Source: Candidatus Tepidiaquacellales bacterium UBA2330 (GTDB taxonomy: Bacteria; Bacteroidota; Ignavibacteria; Tepidaquicellales; Tepidaquicellaceae). From it: a DNA stretch of 64,000 nucleotides. The translations under genes were made by a program, and so were the position numbers. The number at the start of each line of letters is the position of its first letter. Position 1 is the first letter of the stretch. The DNA lies in NCBI GenBank assembly GCA_002344965.1, contig DDUU01000027.1:1-64000 (forward strand), read 5' to 3'. This document shows positions 17,021 through 26,980 of this stretch, in pieces. The notes under the pieces were generated by a model. The model had not been told where the DNA came from. It worked only from the letters and a program-made list of their open reading frames with translations, and did not search any database.

Positions 17021-17255
17021 GATGCGGCAAACCGTTTTAACGGTTTGTTGCTCTTACTGTCTGACGTGACAGTAAGATTGAAATTTAAACTTACATATGT
17101 ATGAATTTATTAAATGTAATTTATTTATAAATATGTCAATCGACTTTCAGATGAAACTACAAATATATAATCTCTAAGCTTTTGGTTTTTTCTGATTCTC
17201 GTTCTGGCATTAAAAGTCAAAACACATCAACCGTTAAAACGGTTGACTCCTCCTT
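17021..17255. repeat. Intergenic palindromic repeat (AACCGTTTTAACGGTT arms)
   Basis: Two short palindromes lie about 180 bases apart in the gap between the divergent yej operon and the sugar dehydrogenase gene. The left one is CAAACCGTT-TT-AACGGTTTG (17028-17047) and the right one is CAACCGTT-AA-AACGGTTG (17228-17245). Read on opposite strands they are near-identical, so they form inverted ends of one element. A further perfect hairpin follows the left end: CTTACTGTC, 6-base loop, GACAGTAAG (17053-17076). The rest of the 600-base gap (16892-17491) is AT-rich with no gene seen. Likely a non-coding mobile-like repeat. Confidence 0.6.
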
Positions 17256-17491
17256 AATCCAATCCATGTATTATCCCTTATTACTATTCTCAAATCCTGA
17301 TTCCATTTATAATCATCGTAAATGTTTCAGGTGAAATTTTTTATTCAGAAAATAAGTTCTTTGACTCATGAAAATAACTATTTTCTTAAATATCAAATCA
17401 ATATTTTAATTAACTATACAAATTTTAATAATCTATTGTCCTTCAATTAAATCTCATTTGATTTTTTCAGGACTATTAAACAGGAGATAAA

Positions 17492-18946
17492 ATGACGCTC
17501 AGCAAAATACTTTTACTGCTTCTATTCTTTTCATTAACTTTGAAAAATGCAGATTCACAACCGTATGAATTTGTAAACGCTTTTCCGAATGTTTCTTTCG
17601 CAAGTCCTCTTTATGTTACTCATTCTAATGACGGCACAAACAGAGTCTTTGTCGTAGAAAAAAACGGCACTATTAAAGTGCTTCCAAATGATTCTCTGAC
17701 AAATGACAGCAGAATTTTTCTGAATATTTCAAACAAAATTATTACCGGAAGTGAAAGAGGCCTTCTCGGTCTTGCTTTTCACCCTAATTACTCTACTAAT
17801 GGTTATTTCTTTGTTAACTATACAAGATCAGGTGACGGAGCTACGGTTGTTTCAAGATTTAATGTAAGTTCTTCAGATCCTAATAAAGCGGATTCTTTAA
17901 GTGAATATCCGATTCTGACTGTATCTCAGCCGTATTCAAATCATAACGGCGGAATGGTTTTTTTTGGTTTGGACGGATACCTTTATATTGGTATGGGTGA
18001 CGGCGGCAGCGGCGGTGACCCGGGTAACAGAGCTCAGACTCTTACCGATCTTCTCGGAAAAATTCTAAGAATTAATATTGACACTACTACCGCTTTAACT
18101 AATTACGGAATCCCGGCAAGTAATCCGTTTGTTTCAGGCGGCGGAAGAGCTGAAATTTATACTGTCGGTATGAGAAATCCTTGGAGAATGAGCGTTGACC
18201 CTATGACCGGTGAAATATATTGCGGTGACGTTGGTCAGGATGCATGGGAAGAAGTTGACATAATTGAAAATGGTAAAAATTACGGATGGAGATGTTATGA
18301 AGGTAATAATCCTTATAATTTAAACGGATGCTCCTCGCCGTCAGATTATACTTTTCCCATAAAAGTTTATCAAAATGTCGGCTCGGACTGTTCGATTACC
18401 GGTGGTTATGTTTACAGAGGAAGCAGAAGACCTGAACTCTACGGTAGATATATTTACGGAGATTACTGCAGCAGGAAAGTATGGAAGCTGAAATATGAAA
18501 ACGGAACTGTATCTGAAGAAGAGCTTCTATTTACTGCGCCAGGAAGCATTTATTCTTTTGGCACAGATCAGCAGAATGAACTTTATATGTGCTCTGCAAA
18601 TAATATCGTTTACCGATTTAATAAAAGCGATCTCGTGGGAATAAATAATAACTCTTCCCAAATTTTGGATTTCAGACTGGATCAGAATTTCCCTAATCCG
18701 TTTAACCCGGAAACTTCAATCAATTATTCTATACCTGAAATTTCTGATGTCAGACTTGTTGTGTATGATGCAAACGGAAAACAGGTTTCAACTCTCGTAA
18801 ATACAAAACAGCTTTCAGGCTCTTATAATGTGAAATGGAACGGAAGAGATAACTATGGAAATAATCTTCCCAGCGGAGTTTATTTTTATAACCTGACTGC
18901 AGGTAATAATTTTAGTCAGAGTAAGAAAATGCTTCTTATTAAATAA
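17492..18946 (+). CDS. Secreted PQQ-type sugar dehydrogenase-like beta-propeller with T9SS sorting domain
   Basis: A 484-residue exported protein. After a signal peptide, residues about 27-370 match the glucose/sorbosone dehydrogenase family: NRVFVVEKNGTIKVLP, ERGLLGLAFHPNY, SNHNGGMVFFGLDGYLYIGMGDGG, GKILRINIDT, YTVGMRNPWRMSVDP and CGDVGQDAWEEV. That family oxidises aldose sugars using pyrroloquinoline quinone. The C-terminal about 85 residues are a type IX secretion sorting domain (LDQNFPNPFNPETSI to the terminal KKMLLIK), so it should be exported across the outer membrane. The Shine-Dalgarno CAGGAGAT precedes the ATG, and a strong terminator follows. Confidence 0.92.
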   Translation: MTLSKILLLLLFFSLTLKNADSQPYEFVNAFPNVSFASPLYVTHSNDGTNRVFVVEKNGTIKVLPNDSLTNDSRIFLNISNKIITGSERGLLGLAFHPNYSTNGYFFVNYTRSGDGATVVSRFNVSSSDPNKADSLSEYPILTVSQPYSNHNGGMVFFGLDGYLYIGMGDGGSGGDPGNRAQTLTDLLGKILRINIDTTTALTNYGIPASNPFVSGGGRAEIYTVGMRNPWRMSVDPMTGEIYCGDVGQDAWEEVDIIENGKNYGWRCYEGNNPYNLNGCSSPSDYTFPIKVYQNVGSDCSITGGYVYRGSRRPELYGRYIYGDYCSRKVWKLKYENGTVSEEELLFTAPGSIYSFGTDQQNELYMCSANNIVYRFNKSDLVGINNNSSQILDFRLDQNFPNPFNPETSINYSIPEISDVRLVVYDANGKQVSTLVNTKQLSGSYNVKWNGRDNYGNNLPSGVYFYNLTAGNNFSQSKKMLLIK

Positions 18947-18983
18947 TTAGTATATTTCTTAAATTATATTAAGGAATTAATTC

Positions 18984-19033
18984 AATCCGTCAGATTTATT
19001 TTAACTTTCAAAATTTATCTGACGGATTTTTTT
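18984..19033 (+). terminator. Rho-independent terminator of the sugar dehydrogenase gene
   Basis: AATCCGTCAGAT (18984-18995) pairs perfectly with ATCTGACGGATT (19017-19028) over a 21-base loop, followed by a run of T to 19033. It begins 38 bases after the stop codon. Confidence 0.9.
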
Positions 19034-19133
19034 AATGAAATTTTGCCGGATTCTTTAAACTGATGGTTTGAATTAATTAAAATTCTCTTTTAATATATGA
19101 TCAGGTATTTTTTAAATCAAACGTGAATCTTAT

Positions 19134-20741
19134 TTAATTAACTAAATCAAATTCATAAATTGTTTCATCTCTCCCGTTCGAATAAACTTCCCTGTATTTT
19201 GCATCCTTTATGTTTGATTCCTCCTTTAAGTATTTTACAAAATCATTCAGCTCATTTTCCGTTTTACAGTAAAAAACGAACTTTCCGGCTTTGTTAAGTT
19301 CAGATTCAAATATTTTATCATCAGTTAATTCAATATCTTTATACCAGATGTTAAAACAATATCTGCCGGGAAACATAGTCTGTATTTCTTCAAAATATTT
19401 TTCCCTTTGTGTTCCTGAATATCTGGCTGCCTGATAATATGCTGCCTCCATGTAAGATGACAAATTTGTTCCAATCACTATTGAATGCTTATAATTATTA
19501 TCAATATAATCTTCGACTTTATGCGACTCGGTCTGCTTGTAATATAGCGCTGATGTCGTGCTTTTGTAATGCTTCGCAGAATAAAAAGTGAAAATTAAAA
19601 ATAATATTGGAATAATTATTGCTTTCTTTTTCTTAATATATTCGGGAATCAAATCTTCCGTTAATTTATATATTAAATATATCGCAGGAATGGAAAACAT
19701 TAACGCAGGTAGCATATAGCGAAATGTAAAATGTTTGGCGACGATAATTAGCTGTATATTCATTGCTATGAAAATTCCCGACAGGAAATTATAATTGATA
19801 CTTCTTTCTTTTTTGATTATTGTTTTTGGCAGTAAGCTTAATAATAATGTTACCAGTGCAAGTATATAAGCTAAAGTGAATACCGGTTCATTTAAAAAAA
19901 TCTTTTTAATATTTCCGGCGAAACTTGATGCATTTACAATATCTTCCGTTCCCTGACCGTATAATCCGGTATGAATCATTATTGAATTTATCCATGCGGT
20001 AAATTTTATAATCTGTTCAAATGATATTACTGGCGATACAAATAATATGAATGCAGTAATCGATGACAAAAGAAAATAAACTTTGCTTCGAATGCTTTTT
20101 AAAATAATTAATGGAATAATCAGAACAGGAAAAAAAGAAATTTTTGTCGCTAAGCCGAAACCGCAAATCAATCCGAAAATTATTGAGTATTTAAAATTGC
20201 TCGGAGCTGAAGATTCTGATTCTACAGTGTATTTGAATAAAACCGTTATCAGAATTAAAGAAGTCAGTATCAGAAATATCTCAGGACTTATATTGATCAG
20301 ATCAAAATATATTGTTGCTGAACATAACGGGGTAAGCTGCAGAAACAATGAGGAAAAAATATTGCCTGTCTTTTTAAAAATGACAATCCCCAAAAGATAA
20401 AGCGCGGCTGAGATAATTGTTACAATAACTATATTTATTTTTTCAAGATAATGCTCCGGTCTTTGAAGTACATCCTGCACTATATCTTCGCTCTGACCCT
20501 GCAGAAAAAAAAACACTTTGATTACTGCAGCGCCTGCCATCTGTAATGTAGTCCCAGGATGATCAATATGACCGACTCCGAATCCTGAAAATTGTGACAA
20601 ATTTAGTGAGTTGAAAAGATATACATATGACGGATCGCGGTATAAATAATATTCTCCTATAGAATATTTTAAGTAACTCGAAATTAAAATTAAAATCAGA
20701 GGTAAGATCAGTAATATCAGAAACGGAATGATTTTTTTCAA
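19134..20741 (-). CDS. Polytopic membrane protein, possible GT-C type glycosyltransferase
   Basis: A 535-residue integral membrane protein with an N-terminal helix, about ten further hydrophobic segments and a soluble C-terminal domain (from about residue 400). Early acidic/His-rich periplasmic loops (YLYRDPSYVYLFNSLNL, then GHIDHPGTTLQMAGAAV) sit just after helix 1, where GT-C glycosyltransferases such as ArnT/PMT carry their catalytic Asp. The overall topology fits lipid-sugar-dependent transferases, but no specific family can be named. It is a single gene, flanked by a terminator region downstream and a remnant gene upstream. Confidence 0.6.
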   Translation of the reverse strand: MKKIIPFLILLILPLILILISSYLKYSIGEYYLYRDPSYVYLFNSLNLSQFSGFGVGHIDHPGTTLQMAGAAVIKVFFFLQGQSEDIVQDVLQRPEHYLEKINIVIVTIISAALYLLGIVIFKKTGNIFSSLFLQLTPLCSATIYFDLINISPEIFLILTSLILITVLFKYTVESESSAPSNFKYSIIFGLICGFGLATKISFFPVLIIPLIILKSIRSKVYFLLSSITAFILFVSPVISFEQIIKFTAWINSIMIHTGLYGQGTEDIVNASSFAGNIKKIFLNEPVFTLAYILALVTLLLSLLPKTIIKKERSINYNFLSGIFIAMNIQLIIVAKHFTFRYMLPALMFSIPAIYLIYKLTEDLIPEYIKKKKAIIIPILFLIFTFYSAKHYKSTTSALYYKQTESHKVEDYIDNNYKHSIVIGTNLSSYMEAAYYQAARYSGTQREKYFEEIQTMFPGRYCFNIWYKDIELTDDKIFESELNKAGKFVFYCKTENELNDFVKYLKEESNIKDAKYREVYSNGRDETIYEFDLVN

Positions 20742-20931
20742 AATCTTTTTTTGAAATATAAATATATTAAGATTTAATTATAAGTTTCTTCATGTTCGCA
20801 AAATAAAGTTTATTCAAATTCAATACCCGATTCAACTCCCCGTAAAATCATTTCTGAAAATGACTTTACACAATCTAACCGTAATTGAAAAATTTCTGAA
20901 ATTATTTTTATAATTTAATCAATTAATTTTT

Positions 20932-21203
20932 ATGAACTCCTCTTCTAAAATAAAAATAATACTTTATGTTTTATTTCTTATCTCCATTTCAAATCATGCA
21001 AATTCAGCAGTCAGATATGTAACTCCGACAGGCGCCGGTCTCATGAACGGCACAAGCTGGACAAATGCTTTCCCAGGTAAGTTTCTGCAGGCGGCTGTGA
21101 CGTTGTCACTAACATCAGTCTGAATTTATCCGCAGTGATAGACGGCTTAAAGATCAGAGGAGCAAATGACAACAGAGCAGCGACTTTTACAATTATTTGT
21201 TAA
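20932..21203 (+). pseudogene. Remnant of an exported beta-helix/adhesin-like gene
   Basis: An intact start encodes a signal peptide and the phrase AVRYVTPTGAGLMNGTSW, the typical opening of large exported beta-helix proteins, but the frame stops after 63 codons. In another frame downstream, VIDGLKIRGANDNRAATF reads like a beta-helix rung from the same kind of protein and runs to a stop at 21203. A long gene has therefore probably lost most of its interior by deletion with a frame change. A 63-residue secreted peptide could still be made, but it is unlikely to be functional. Confidence 0.65.
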
Positions 21204-21334
21204 CTATCATTTATATTATTCTGATTGCCATACATAATATTAATTTTTCAATTTTCTTTGTCCAATTATTAAAATCTTCTTTGTATTACCTTTACTTTTT
21301 TGAAAAAGAAATATAATTTATCGGTAATAAAATT

Positions 21335-21733
21335 ATGGCCGTCAAAAAACTCACATTATTTTTTCTTATTTTATCTTATTCCATAGCCCTTGGGCATAGT
21401 GTAGTGCCTCATCACCATCACGATAAAGATCAGGTAGTTTATTATGAAGACTCTCATCCGGCTGAAGACCACTGTCATTCAGACGATTTTCATTTGCCGG
21501 ATATGTTTTGTAAATATTTTCATAGCAGCGGTAATGAAACTTTTACTGTTAACAAGCTATCAAACTTATCAAGTTTAAATAAAACTAAATTCCAGTTTAA
21601 CCATTTTAAGGATGAAATTTTCGAATCCGGCGATATTATGCCTTATTTACTGATACCTCCGATAAAATCCGGTACGGACTTCAAAAAAATTCTCCTTAGA
21701 AATTCCTGCTTAAGAGCTCCTCCTGTTTCTTAA
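21335..21733 (+). CDS. Small exported His-rich protein heading metal-efflux operon
   Basis: A 132-residue protein with a signal peptide, then HSVVPHHHHDKD near residues 21-32 and further His/Asp/Cys residues (EDSHPAEDHCHSDDFH). The C-terminus is LRAPPVS. The family is unnamed, but similar short His-rich proteins precede RND metal-efflux genes in Bacteroidota. It probably binds or buffers metal in the periplasm. It begins a plus-strand run with a lipoprotein, adaptor, pump and TolC gene downstream. Confidence 0.75.
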   Translation: MAVKKLTLFFLILSYSIALGHSVVPHHHHDKDQVVYYEDSHPAEDHCHSDDFHLPDMFCKYFHSSGNETFTVNKLSNLSSLNKTKFQFNHFKDEIFESGDIMPYLLIPPIKSGTDFKKILLRNSCLRAPPVS

Positions 21734-21802
21734 CATTTCAATATGTAACTCTTCAAATTTTTAAGATCACCGTAATTTAAAAAACCATTTAACAATAATA
21801 GA

Positions 21803-22303
21803 ATGAGATTACTTTCATCAATTCTTATTGTAATCTGTTTTACATTTATTTTATTTATTTCCGGATGCGGGAAAAAAGAAGAAGAAGTGAAAACAGATCA
21901 AAAAGAATCTAAAAATAAAACGGAAACACAATCGCAGAATAACACACAGTCACAAAGTAATACACTTTCTCAAAGCAACACTTCAACTTCAGAGACTGCA
22001 AAACTCTGGAATCAGATTGAGAAGATCAATGAGTCTATGGGAAAAGGAATAAACAGCGGAAAGTCAGGACATCTTGAAGAGCCGGTCGCGGAAATTATTT
22101 CAATGATAAAAAAGATACCTGCTGCAGCAGGCAATCTTGAACCTGCAAGTCTTCAGACAATAATATCAAAAACAAATGAATTAAGAAAAAGCGGTGAAAT
22201 GCTGGATAAGTATCATCACGCAAATCAAACATCTGAACTTAAAGAAGAATACTCGAAATTTACATTAACTCTTAACGAAATTAAAAATGTGTTACCTAAA
22301 TAA
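21803..22303 (+). CDS. Small helical lipoprotein in metal-efflux operon
   Basis: A 166-residue lipoprotein (FILFISGCGKKEE, Cys near residue 22). A low-complexity Gln/Ser/Asn/Thr linker (about residues 41-65) is followed by a predicted all-helical domain (AKLWNQIEKINESMGKG.. to the C-terminus) of about 95 residues. No family was recognised. It sits 69 bases after the His-rich gene and 43 bases before the adaptor gene, so it probably belongs to the same transcript and acts in the periplasm. Confidence 0.65.
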   Translation: MRLLSSILIVICFTFILFISGCGKKEEEVKTDQKESKNKTETQSQNNTQSQSNTLSQSNTSTSETAKLWNQIEKINESMGKGINSGKSGHLEEPVAEIISMIKKIPAAAGNLEPASLQTIISKTNELRKSGEMLDKYHHANQTSELKEEYSKFTLTLNEIKNVLPK

Positions 22304-22346
22304 AACAAAAAATATTTTCGATTACTTTTCAAAATAAATTTCTAAA

Positions 22347-23855
22347 ATGAAAAACATAGTATTTATAGCTGCGATAATTTTTAGTGTATTAATCACCGGC
22401 TGCAGCAGGGAGAGCCATAATGATATTTCCGAAGGAGATAATGAGGGTGAACTTGATGCTCTGGTATATACCCTTTATTCAGATAAAACGGAACTGTTTG
22501 TCGAATTCAAACCTTTGATTGCAGGCAATTTAACAAAATTTGCCGCGCACTTCACACATCTGGTAGAATCATTCAAAGCATATACTGAAGGCACAGTTAC
22601 ACTCAGATTAAAAACCGGGGATAAGGAAATAAGCGTAATTACAAATTCACCATCCTCACCGGGCATTTTCAGACTTGAACTTACTCCTGAAATGCAGGGT
22701 AAAGGTCAGCTGATTTTTGACATACAGACGGAATTTTTCCTTGATCAGATCATCATTGATAATGTTACAGTCTACCCGAGCGAAGAAGCTGCTTTCTTTG
22801 ACCAGACAGAAGAACCGGATGTTGATGAAATAACATTTTTAAAAGAACAGGCGTGGAAGATTGATTTCGCAAATCAGCTGTTAATAAGACAATCATTTAA
22901 TGAAGTAGTAAAGACATCAGGACAGATAACTTCCGCTCCGGGTGATGAATCTGTGATTGTTGCAAAATCTCAGGGGATAGTAAAGATCGGCAAAGGCAAT
23001 GCTACTGCAGGCGCCCGCGTGAATTCGGGTGAATTACTGTTCACTGTAAAAGGCAGCGACGTGATCGGAGATAATATTGACGTAAGATTTGAAGAAGTAA
23101 AATTAAATTATGAGAAAGCACTGGCTGATTATGAAAGAGGTAAAGAGCTGGTAAAGGATAATATTATTTCACTTAAGGAATTTCTTGAAAGAGAAATTGA
23201 ATTAAAAAATGCCGAGATAATTTACAATAACATTTCAACGAATTACTCCGGAGACGGTGAAAATGTGTACAGTCCGATGAGCGGCTATATAAAAAATATA
23301 TTAGTAAGCGACGGACAATATGTTGCAGCAGGTCAGCAGTTAGGCAGCGTATCTAAAAATCGGAAACTTCTGCTTACAGCCGAAATATCACAGCAGTATT
23401 TTTCAAGACTTGGAAAATTTACTTCGGCAAACTTTAGAACGGAATATGATAATCAAGTTTACCGTACCGCAGACTTAAATGGAACACTGGTTTCTTTCGG
23501 AAGAACTGTAGAAAATAATAATTATTTTATTCCTGTAAATTTTGAAATTGATAACAGAGGAAATCTGATACCGGGATCTTTTGTAGAGGTTTTCCTTATT
23601 TCATCGGAAATTGAAAATGCGCTGATAATTCCTGTATCTTCTCTGATTGAAGAGCAGGGATTGTTTTATGTGTATGTGCAGACAGGCGGTGAAAGCTTTC
23701 AAAAAAGGGAAGTGAAAACGGGTCCAGGAGACGGTATAAATATAGAAATAGTATCCGGAGTAAATGAAGGTGAAAGAGTTGTGACAAAGGGTGCTTATAA
23801 TATTAAACTGGCAGCAATGTCGGGAAGTATCCCTGATCACGGTCACGAACATTAA
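22347..23855 (+). CDS. RND efflux periplasmic adaptor (CzcB/CusB family)
   Basis: A 502-residue lipoprotein (LITGCSRE). An N-terminal domain (about residues 28-150, with LVYTLYSDKTELFVEFKPL and KFAAHFTHL) precedes the membrane-fusion core and is typical of the CzcB branch. The core has lipoyl-like halves (ESVIVAKSQGIVKI; VYSPMSGYIKNILVSDGQYV), a helical hairpin between them, and beta-barrel and membrane-proximal domains ending VVTKGAYNIKL. A short His tail (DHGHEH) closes the protein. It links the inner-membrane pump encoded next to a TolC channel, and should export divalent metal or copper/silver. Confidence 0.92.
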   Translation: MKNIVFIAAIIFSVLITGCSRESHNDISEGDNEGELDALVYTLYSDKTELFVEFKPLIAGNLTKFAAHFTHLVESFKAYTEGTVTLRLKTGDKEISVITNSPSSPGIFRLELTPEMQGKGQLIFDIQTEFFLDQIIIDNVTVYPSEEAAFFDQTEEPDVDEITFLKEQAWKIDFANQLLIRQSFNEVVKTSGQITSAPGDESVIVAKSQGIVKIGKGNATAGARVNSGELLFTVKGSDVIGDNIDVRFEEVKLNYEKALADYERGKELVKDNIISLKEFLEREIELKNAEIIYNNISTNYSGDGENVYSPMSGYIKNILVSDGQYVAAGQQLGSVSKNRKLLLTAEISQQYFSRLGKFTSANFRTEYDNQVYRTADLNGTLVSFGRTVENNNYFIPVNFEIDNRGNLIPGSFVEVFLISSEIENALIIPVSSLIEEQGLFYVYVQTGGESFQKREVKTGPGDGINIEIVSGVNEGERVVTKGAYNIKLAAMSGSIPDHGHEH

Positions 23856-23878
23856 TTATTTTTTAATCTTAAATTTTT

Positions 23879-26800
23879 ATGCTTAACAGAATTATAGAAA
23901 TATCACTTGAGAACAGGTTACTTGTTGTTGTATTTACAATCCTTTTGATTCTTTTCGGTTCGTATATCGCCGTTAATATGGAAGTGGATGTTTTTCCGGA
24001 TCTTACAGCTCCTACTGTAGTCGTTCTGACTGAAGCTCATGGAATGGCTCCTGATGAAGTGGAAAAAATGGTAACCTTTCAGATTGAAACCGCTGTCAAC
24101 GGCGCTACTGATGTAAGAAGAGTAAGATCGTCTTCATCAGCAGGAATATCCATTGTGTGGGTTGAGTTTGATTGGGGAACTGATATTTATATTGCAAGAC
24201 AGATTGTAGCCGAAAAAATGTCAGCAGTTAAAGAGAAGCTGCCTGAAGGAACAGGTGATCCGACACTTGCCCCGCAGTCTTCTATAATGGGAGAAATAAT
24301 GTTATTAAGCGTAACTTCTGATTTAACAAATGCAACTGATCTGAGAACCATTGCAGACTGGACAATCAGACCTGTATTGCTTGCGACAGGCGGAGTCTCT
24401 CAGGTGGTTGTAATGGGCGGAGAATATAAACAATATCAGATTTTAGTATCTCCGCAGAAGATGGAATATTTTAATGTTTCGATTAATGAAATTATAAAAG
24501 CCGCAGAAGAATCAAATGAGAATTCATCCGGAGGTTTTATGAATGAATACGGGAATGAATATATAATTACCGGAATCGGAAGAACAACCGATGTAAGCGA
24601 TATTGGAAAATCAGTAATAAAAAATACCGGAAACTATCCGGTTAAAATAGAAGACGTTTCTGAAATAATGATCGGGACAGCGCCAAAAATTGGCGACGGT
24701 TCAATGAACGGCAAACCGGCAGTTATATTAACTGTTTCGAAACAGCCTTCTACAAATACGCTAGAACTTACCGGAAAAATTGATGAGGCAATTTCAGAAC
24801 TGAAAAAAACTTTGCCAAAGGATGTTCTGATAAACACACAAATTTTCAGACAAGCCGATTTTATAAATGCATCTATAAGTAACATCAATAAAACCCTTAT
24901 TGAAGGATCAATATTCGTAATTATAATACTGTTCATCTTTCTTATGAACTGGAGAGCAACTTCAATTTCTTTGATTGCAATTCCAATTTCACTGATCTTT
25001 GCAATACTTACGCTTAAATGGTTAGGAGTTACTATTAATACAATGAGTCTGGGAGGAATGGCAATTGCTATCGGTGCTCTTGTCGATGATGCTATTATTG
25101 ATGTTGAAAATGTTTTCAAGCGGCTTAAGGAAAATTCATTGAAACCTCTGGAAATGCAACTGAACAAGCTTAAAGTCATTTTCAATGCTTCAGTGGAAAT
25201 CAGGAGCTCCATTATTAATGCAACGCTGATAATTATAGTTGCTTTCATACCTCTTTTCTTTTTATCAGGGATGGAAGGCAGATTACTTGCGCCGCTTGGT
25301 ATTGCATTTATTGTTTCCATCTTTGCTTCACTGATCGTCTCTGTTACGCTAACACCGGTACTTTGCAGTTATCTGCTTACCTGTGATGAAATGCTCAAAA
25401 AGCATTCTGATGAAAGTAAATTAGTAAAGTTCCTGCAGAAAAAGTATGTTTTGACTCTGGAAAAAATATTTCAGTTTAAAAAAATTATTTTAATTCTTTC
25501 TTCAGTGGTGTTTATTATAAGTCTTGTTCTTCTCTTTTCACTCGGTAAAAATTTTCTGCCTGAATTTAATGAAGGCTCCTTAGTTATAAGCGCTGTCAGT
25601 CTGCCGGGAATATCTCTTGAGGAAAGCGGCAAGATCGGAACCGAAATTGAAAAATCCCTGCTCACTATTCCGGAGATATCAGTAACAACAAGAAGAACAG
25701 GACGGGCGGAACTTGATGAACATGCTCTGGGAGTAAACACTTCGGAAGTAGAAGCTCCGTTTGCACTGAAAGACAGAAACAGAAATGAATTTATGACAGA
25801 AGTAAGAGAAAAGTTATCCGACATTTCCGGAGCAAATATTACAATCGGACAGCCGATCGGACACAGAATAGATCATATGCTGTCCGGTACAAGATCAAAC
25901 ATTGCAATTAAAATCTTCGGACATGATCTAAATAATATGTATTCAATTTCAAATAAAATAAAATCAGCTATTGAAAATATTGAAGGTCTTGTTGATATTT
26001 CCGTAGAGCCGCAAATTGAAATCCCGCAGATTAAAATTAAAGCTAAGAGAGAAATACTCGCTAAGTATGGAATTACAATCGGTGAATTTACAAAAATGAT
26101 AGATGTCGGTTTTGCCGGAGAAAAAGTTTCTGAAGTGTTTGAAGGTTCACAAAGGTTTAATGTTGTGTTAAAATTTGATGACAATAACAGGGGCAGTCTG
26201 GAAAATATTCGAAATGCAATGATAGATACCCGTAACGGGGAAAAAGTACCGCTAAGCTATGTCGCTGATATTGTTTCCTCATCGGGACCCAATACTGTAA
26301 ACAGGGAAAATCTTCAGAGAAAAACTGTAGTGTCCGTAAATGTAACCGGAAGAGATCAGAAAAGCGCAGTCGAAGAGATCCGCAGAAAAGTGGAAGAGTC
26401 AGTTGAATTACCTGAAGGATACAGGATAGAATTCGGAGGACAGTTTGAAGCTGAAGAAGAAGCTTCTAAAAGACTTCTTGCTGCATCAGTTTTGTCAATC
26501 TTAATAATATTTCTGATATTGTTTCAGGAATTCAAAAATCTGAAACTATCCGCGATCATTCTCCTGAATCTGCCCTTAGCACTGATCGGCGGCGTGCTGA
26601 GCATATACTTTACTTCCGGAATTATCAGTATTCCTTCTATTATAGGATTCATTACTTTATTCGGCATAGCCACCAGAAACGGAATACTTTTAGTATCGAG
26701 ATATACTGCATTACAGCAGCAGGGAATTGGACTTTACAGGAGAATTATTCAGGGCTCCGGAGACAGATTAAGTCCGATACTGATGACTGCGCTTACTGCG

Positions 26801-26971
26801 GGACTTGCCCTTGTACCGCTTGCTATTGCAGGAGATATGCCGGGAAATGAAATTCAAAGTCCGATGGCGAAAGTAATTCTGGGAGGATTGTTAAGCTCTA
26901 CACTTCTTAATTTACTTATAATTCCAATTGTATATTATCTTGTAAGCAGACACTCTGAAAAAATAACTTAA
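23879..26971 (+). CDS. czcA: Heavy-metal RND efflux pump (CzcA/CusA family)
   Basis: At 1030 residues it has twelve predicted helices and two large periplasmic loops. It opens with ISLENRLLVVVFTILL and VDVFPDLTAPTVVV, then the HME-RND signatures VNGATDVRRVRS and WGTDIYIARQIV. The helix 4 motif is GALVDDAIIDVENVFKRL, with acidic residues for proton relay. It lacks the first Asp of the CzcA DFG motif, so metal preference cannot be read with confidence. Its gene lies 23 bases after the adaptor and 9 bases before a TolC gene, giving a complete tripartite exporter. Confidence 0.93.
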   Translation: MLNRIIEISLENRLLVVVFTILLILFGSYIAVNMEVDVFPDLTAPTVVVLTEAHGMAPDEVEKMVTFQIETAVNGATDVRRVRSSSSAGISIVWVEFDWGTDIYIARQIVAEKMSAVKEKLPEGTGDPTLAPQSSIMGEIMLLSVTSDLTNATDLRTIADWTIRPVLLATGGVSQVVVMGGEYKQYQILVSPQKMEYFNVSINEIIKAAEESNENSSGGFMNEYGNEYIITGIGRTTDVSDIGKSVIKNTGNYPVKIEDVSEIMIGTAPKIGDGSMNGKPAVILTVSKQPSTNTLELTGKIDEAISELKKTLPKDVLINTQIFRQADFINASISNINKTLIEGSIFVIIILFIFLMNWRATSISLIAIPISLIFAILTLKWLGVTINTMSLGGMAIAIGALVDDAIIDVENVFKRLKENSLKPLEMQLNKLKVIFNASVEIRSSIINATLIIIVAFIPLFFLSGMEGRLLAPLGIAFIVSIFASLIVSVTLTPVLCSYLLTCDEMLKKHSDESKLVKFLQKKYVLTLEKIFQFKKIILILSSVVFIISLVLLFSLGKNFLPEFNEGSLVISAVSLPGISLEESGKIGTEIEKSLLTIPEISVTTRRTGRAELDEHALGVNTSEVEAPFALKDRNRNEFMTEVREKLSDISGANITIGQPIGHRIDHMLSGTRSNIAIKIFGHDLNNMYSISNKIKSAIENIEGLVDISVEPQIEIPQIKIKAKREILAKYGITIGEFTKMIDVGFAGEKVSEVFEGSQRFNVVLKFDDNNRGSLENIRNAMIDTRNGEKVPLSYVADIVSSSGPNTVNRENLQRKTVVSVNVTGRDQKSAVEEIRRKVEESVELPEGYRIEFGGQFEAEEEASKRLLAASVLSILIIFLILFQEFKNLKLSAIILLNLPLALIGGVLSIYFTSGIISIPSIIGFITLFGIATRNGILLVSRYTALQQQGIGLYRRIIQGSGDRLSPILMTALTAGLALVPLAIAGDMPGNEIQSPMAKVILGGLLSSTLLNLLIIPIVYYLVSRHSEKIT

Positions 26972-26980
26972 AAATTAATT

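Noticed and set aside
17021..17255. A CRISPR array
   Set aside because: Only two palindromic units, in inverted orientation and with no regular spacers, so the CRISPR pattern is not met here or elsewhere in the window.
24634..25320. A 228-codon open frame on the minus strand
   Set aside because: It lies wholly within the RND pump gene on the opposite strand, which has full family motifs. Its own sequence is Ser/Ile-rich and matches no family.
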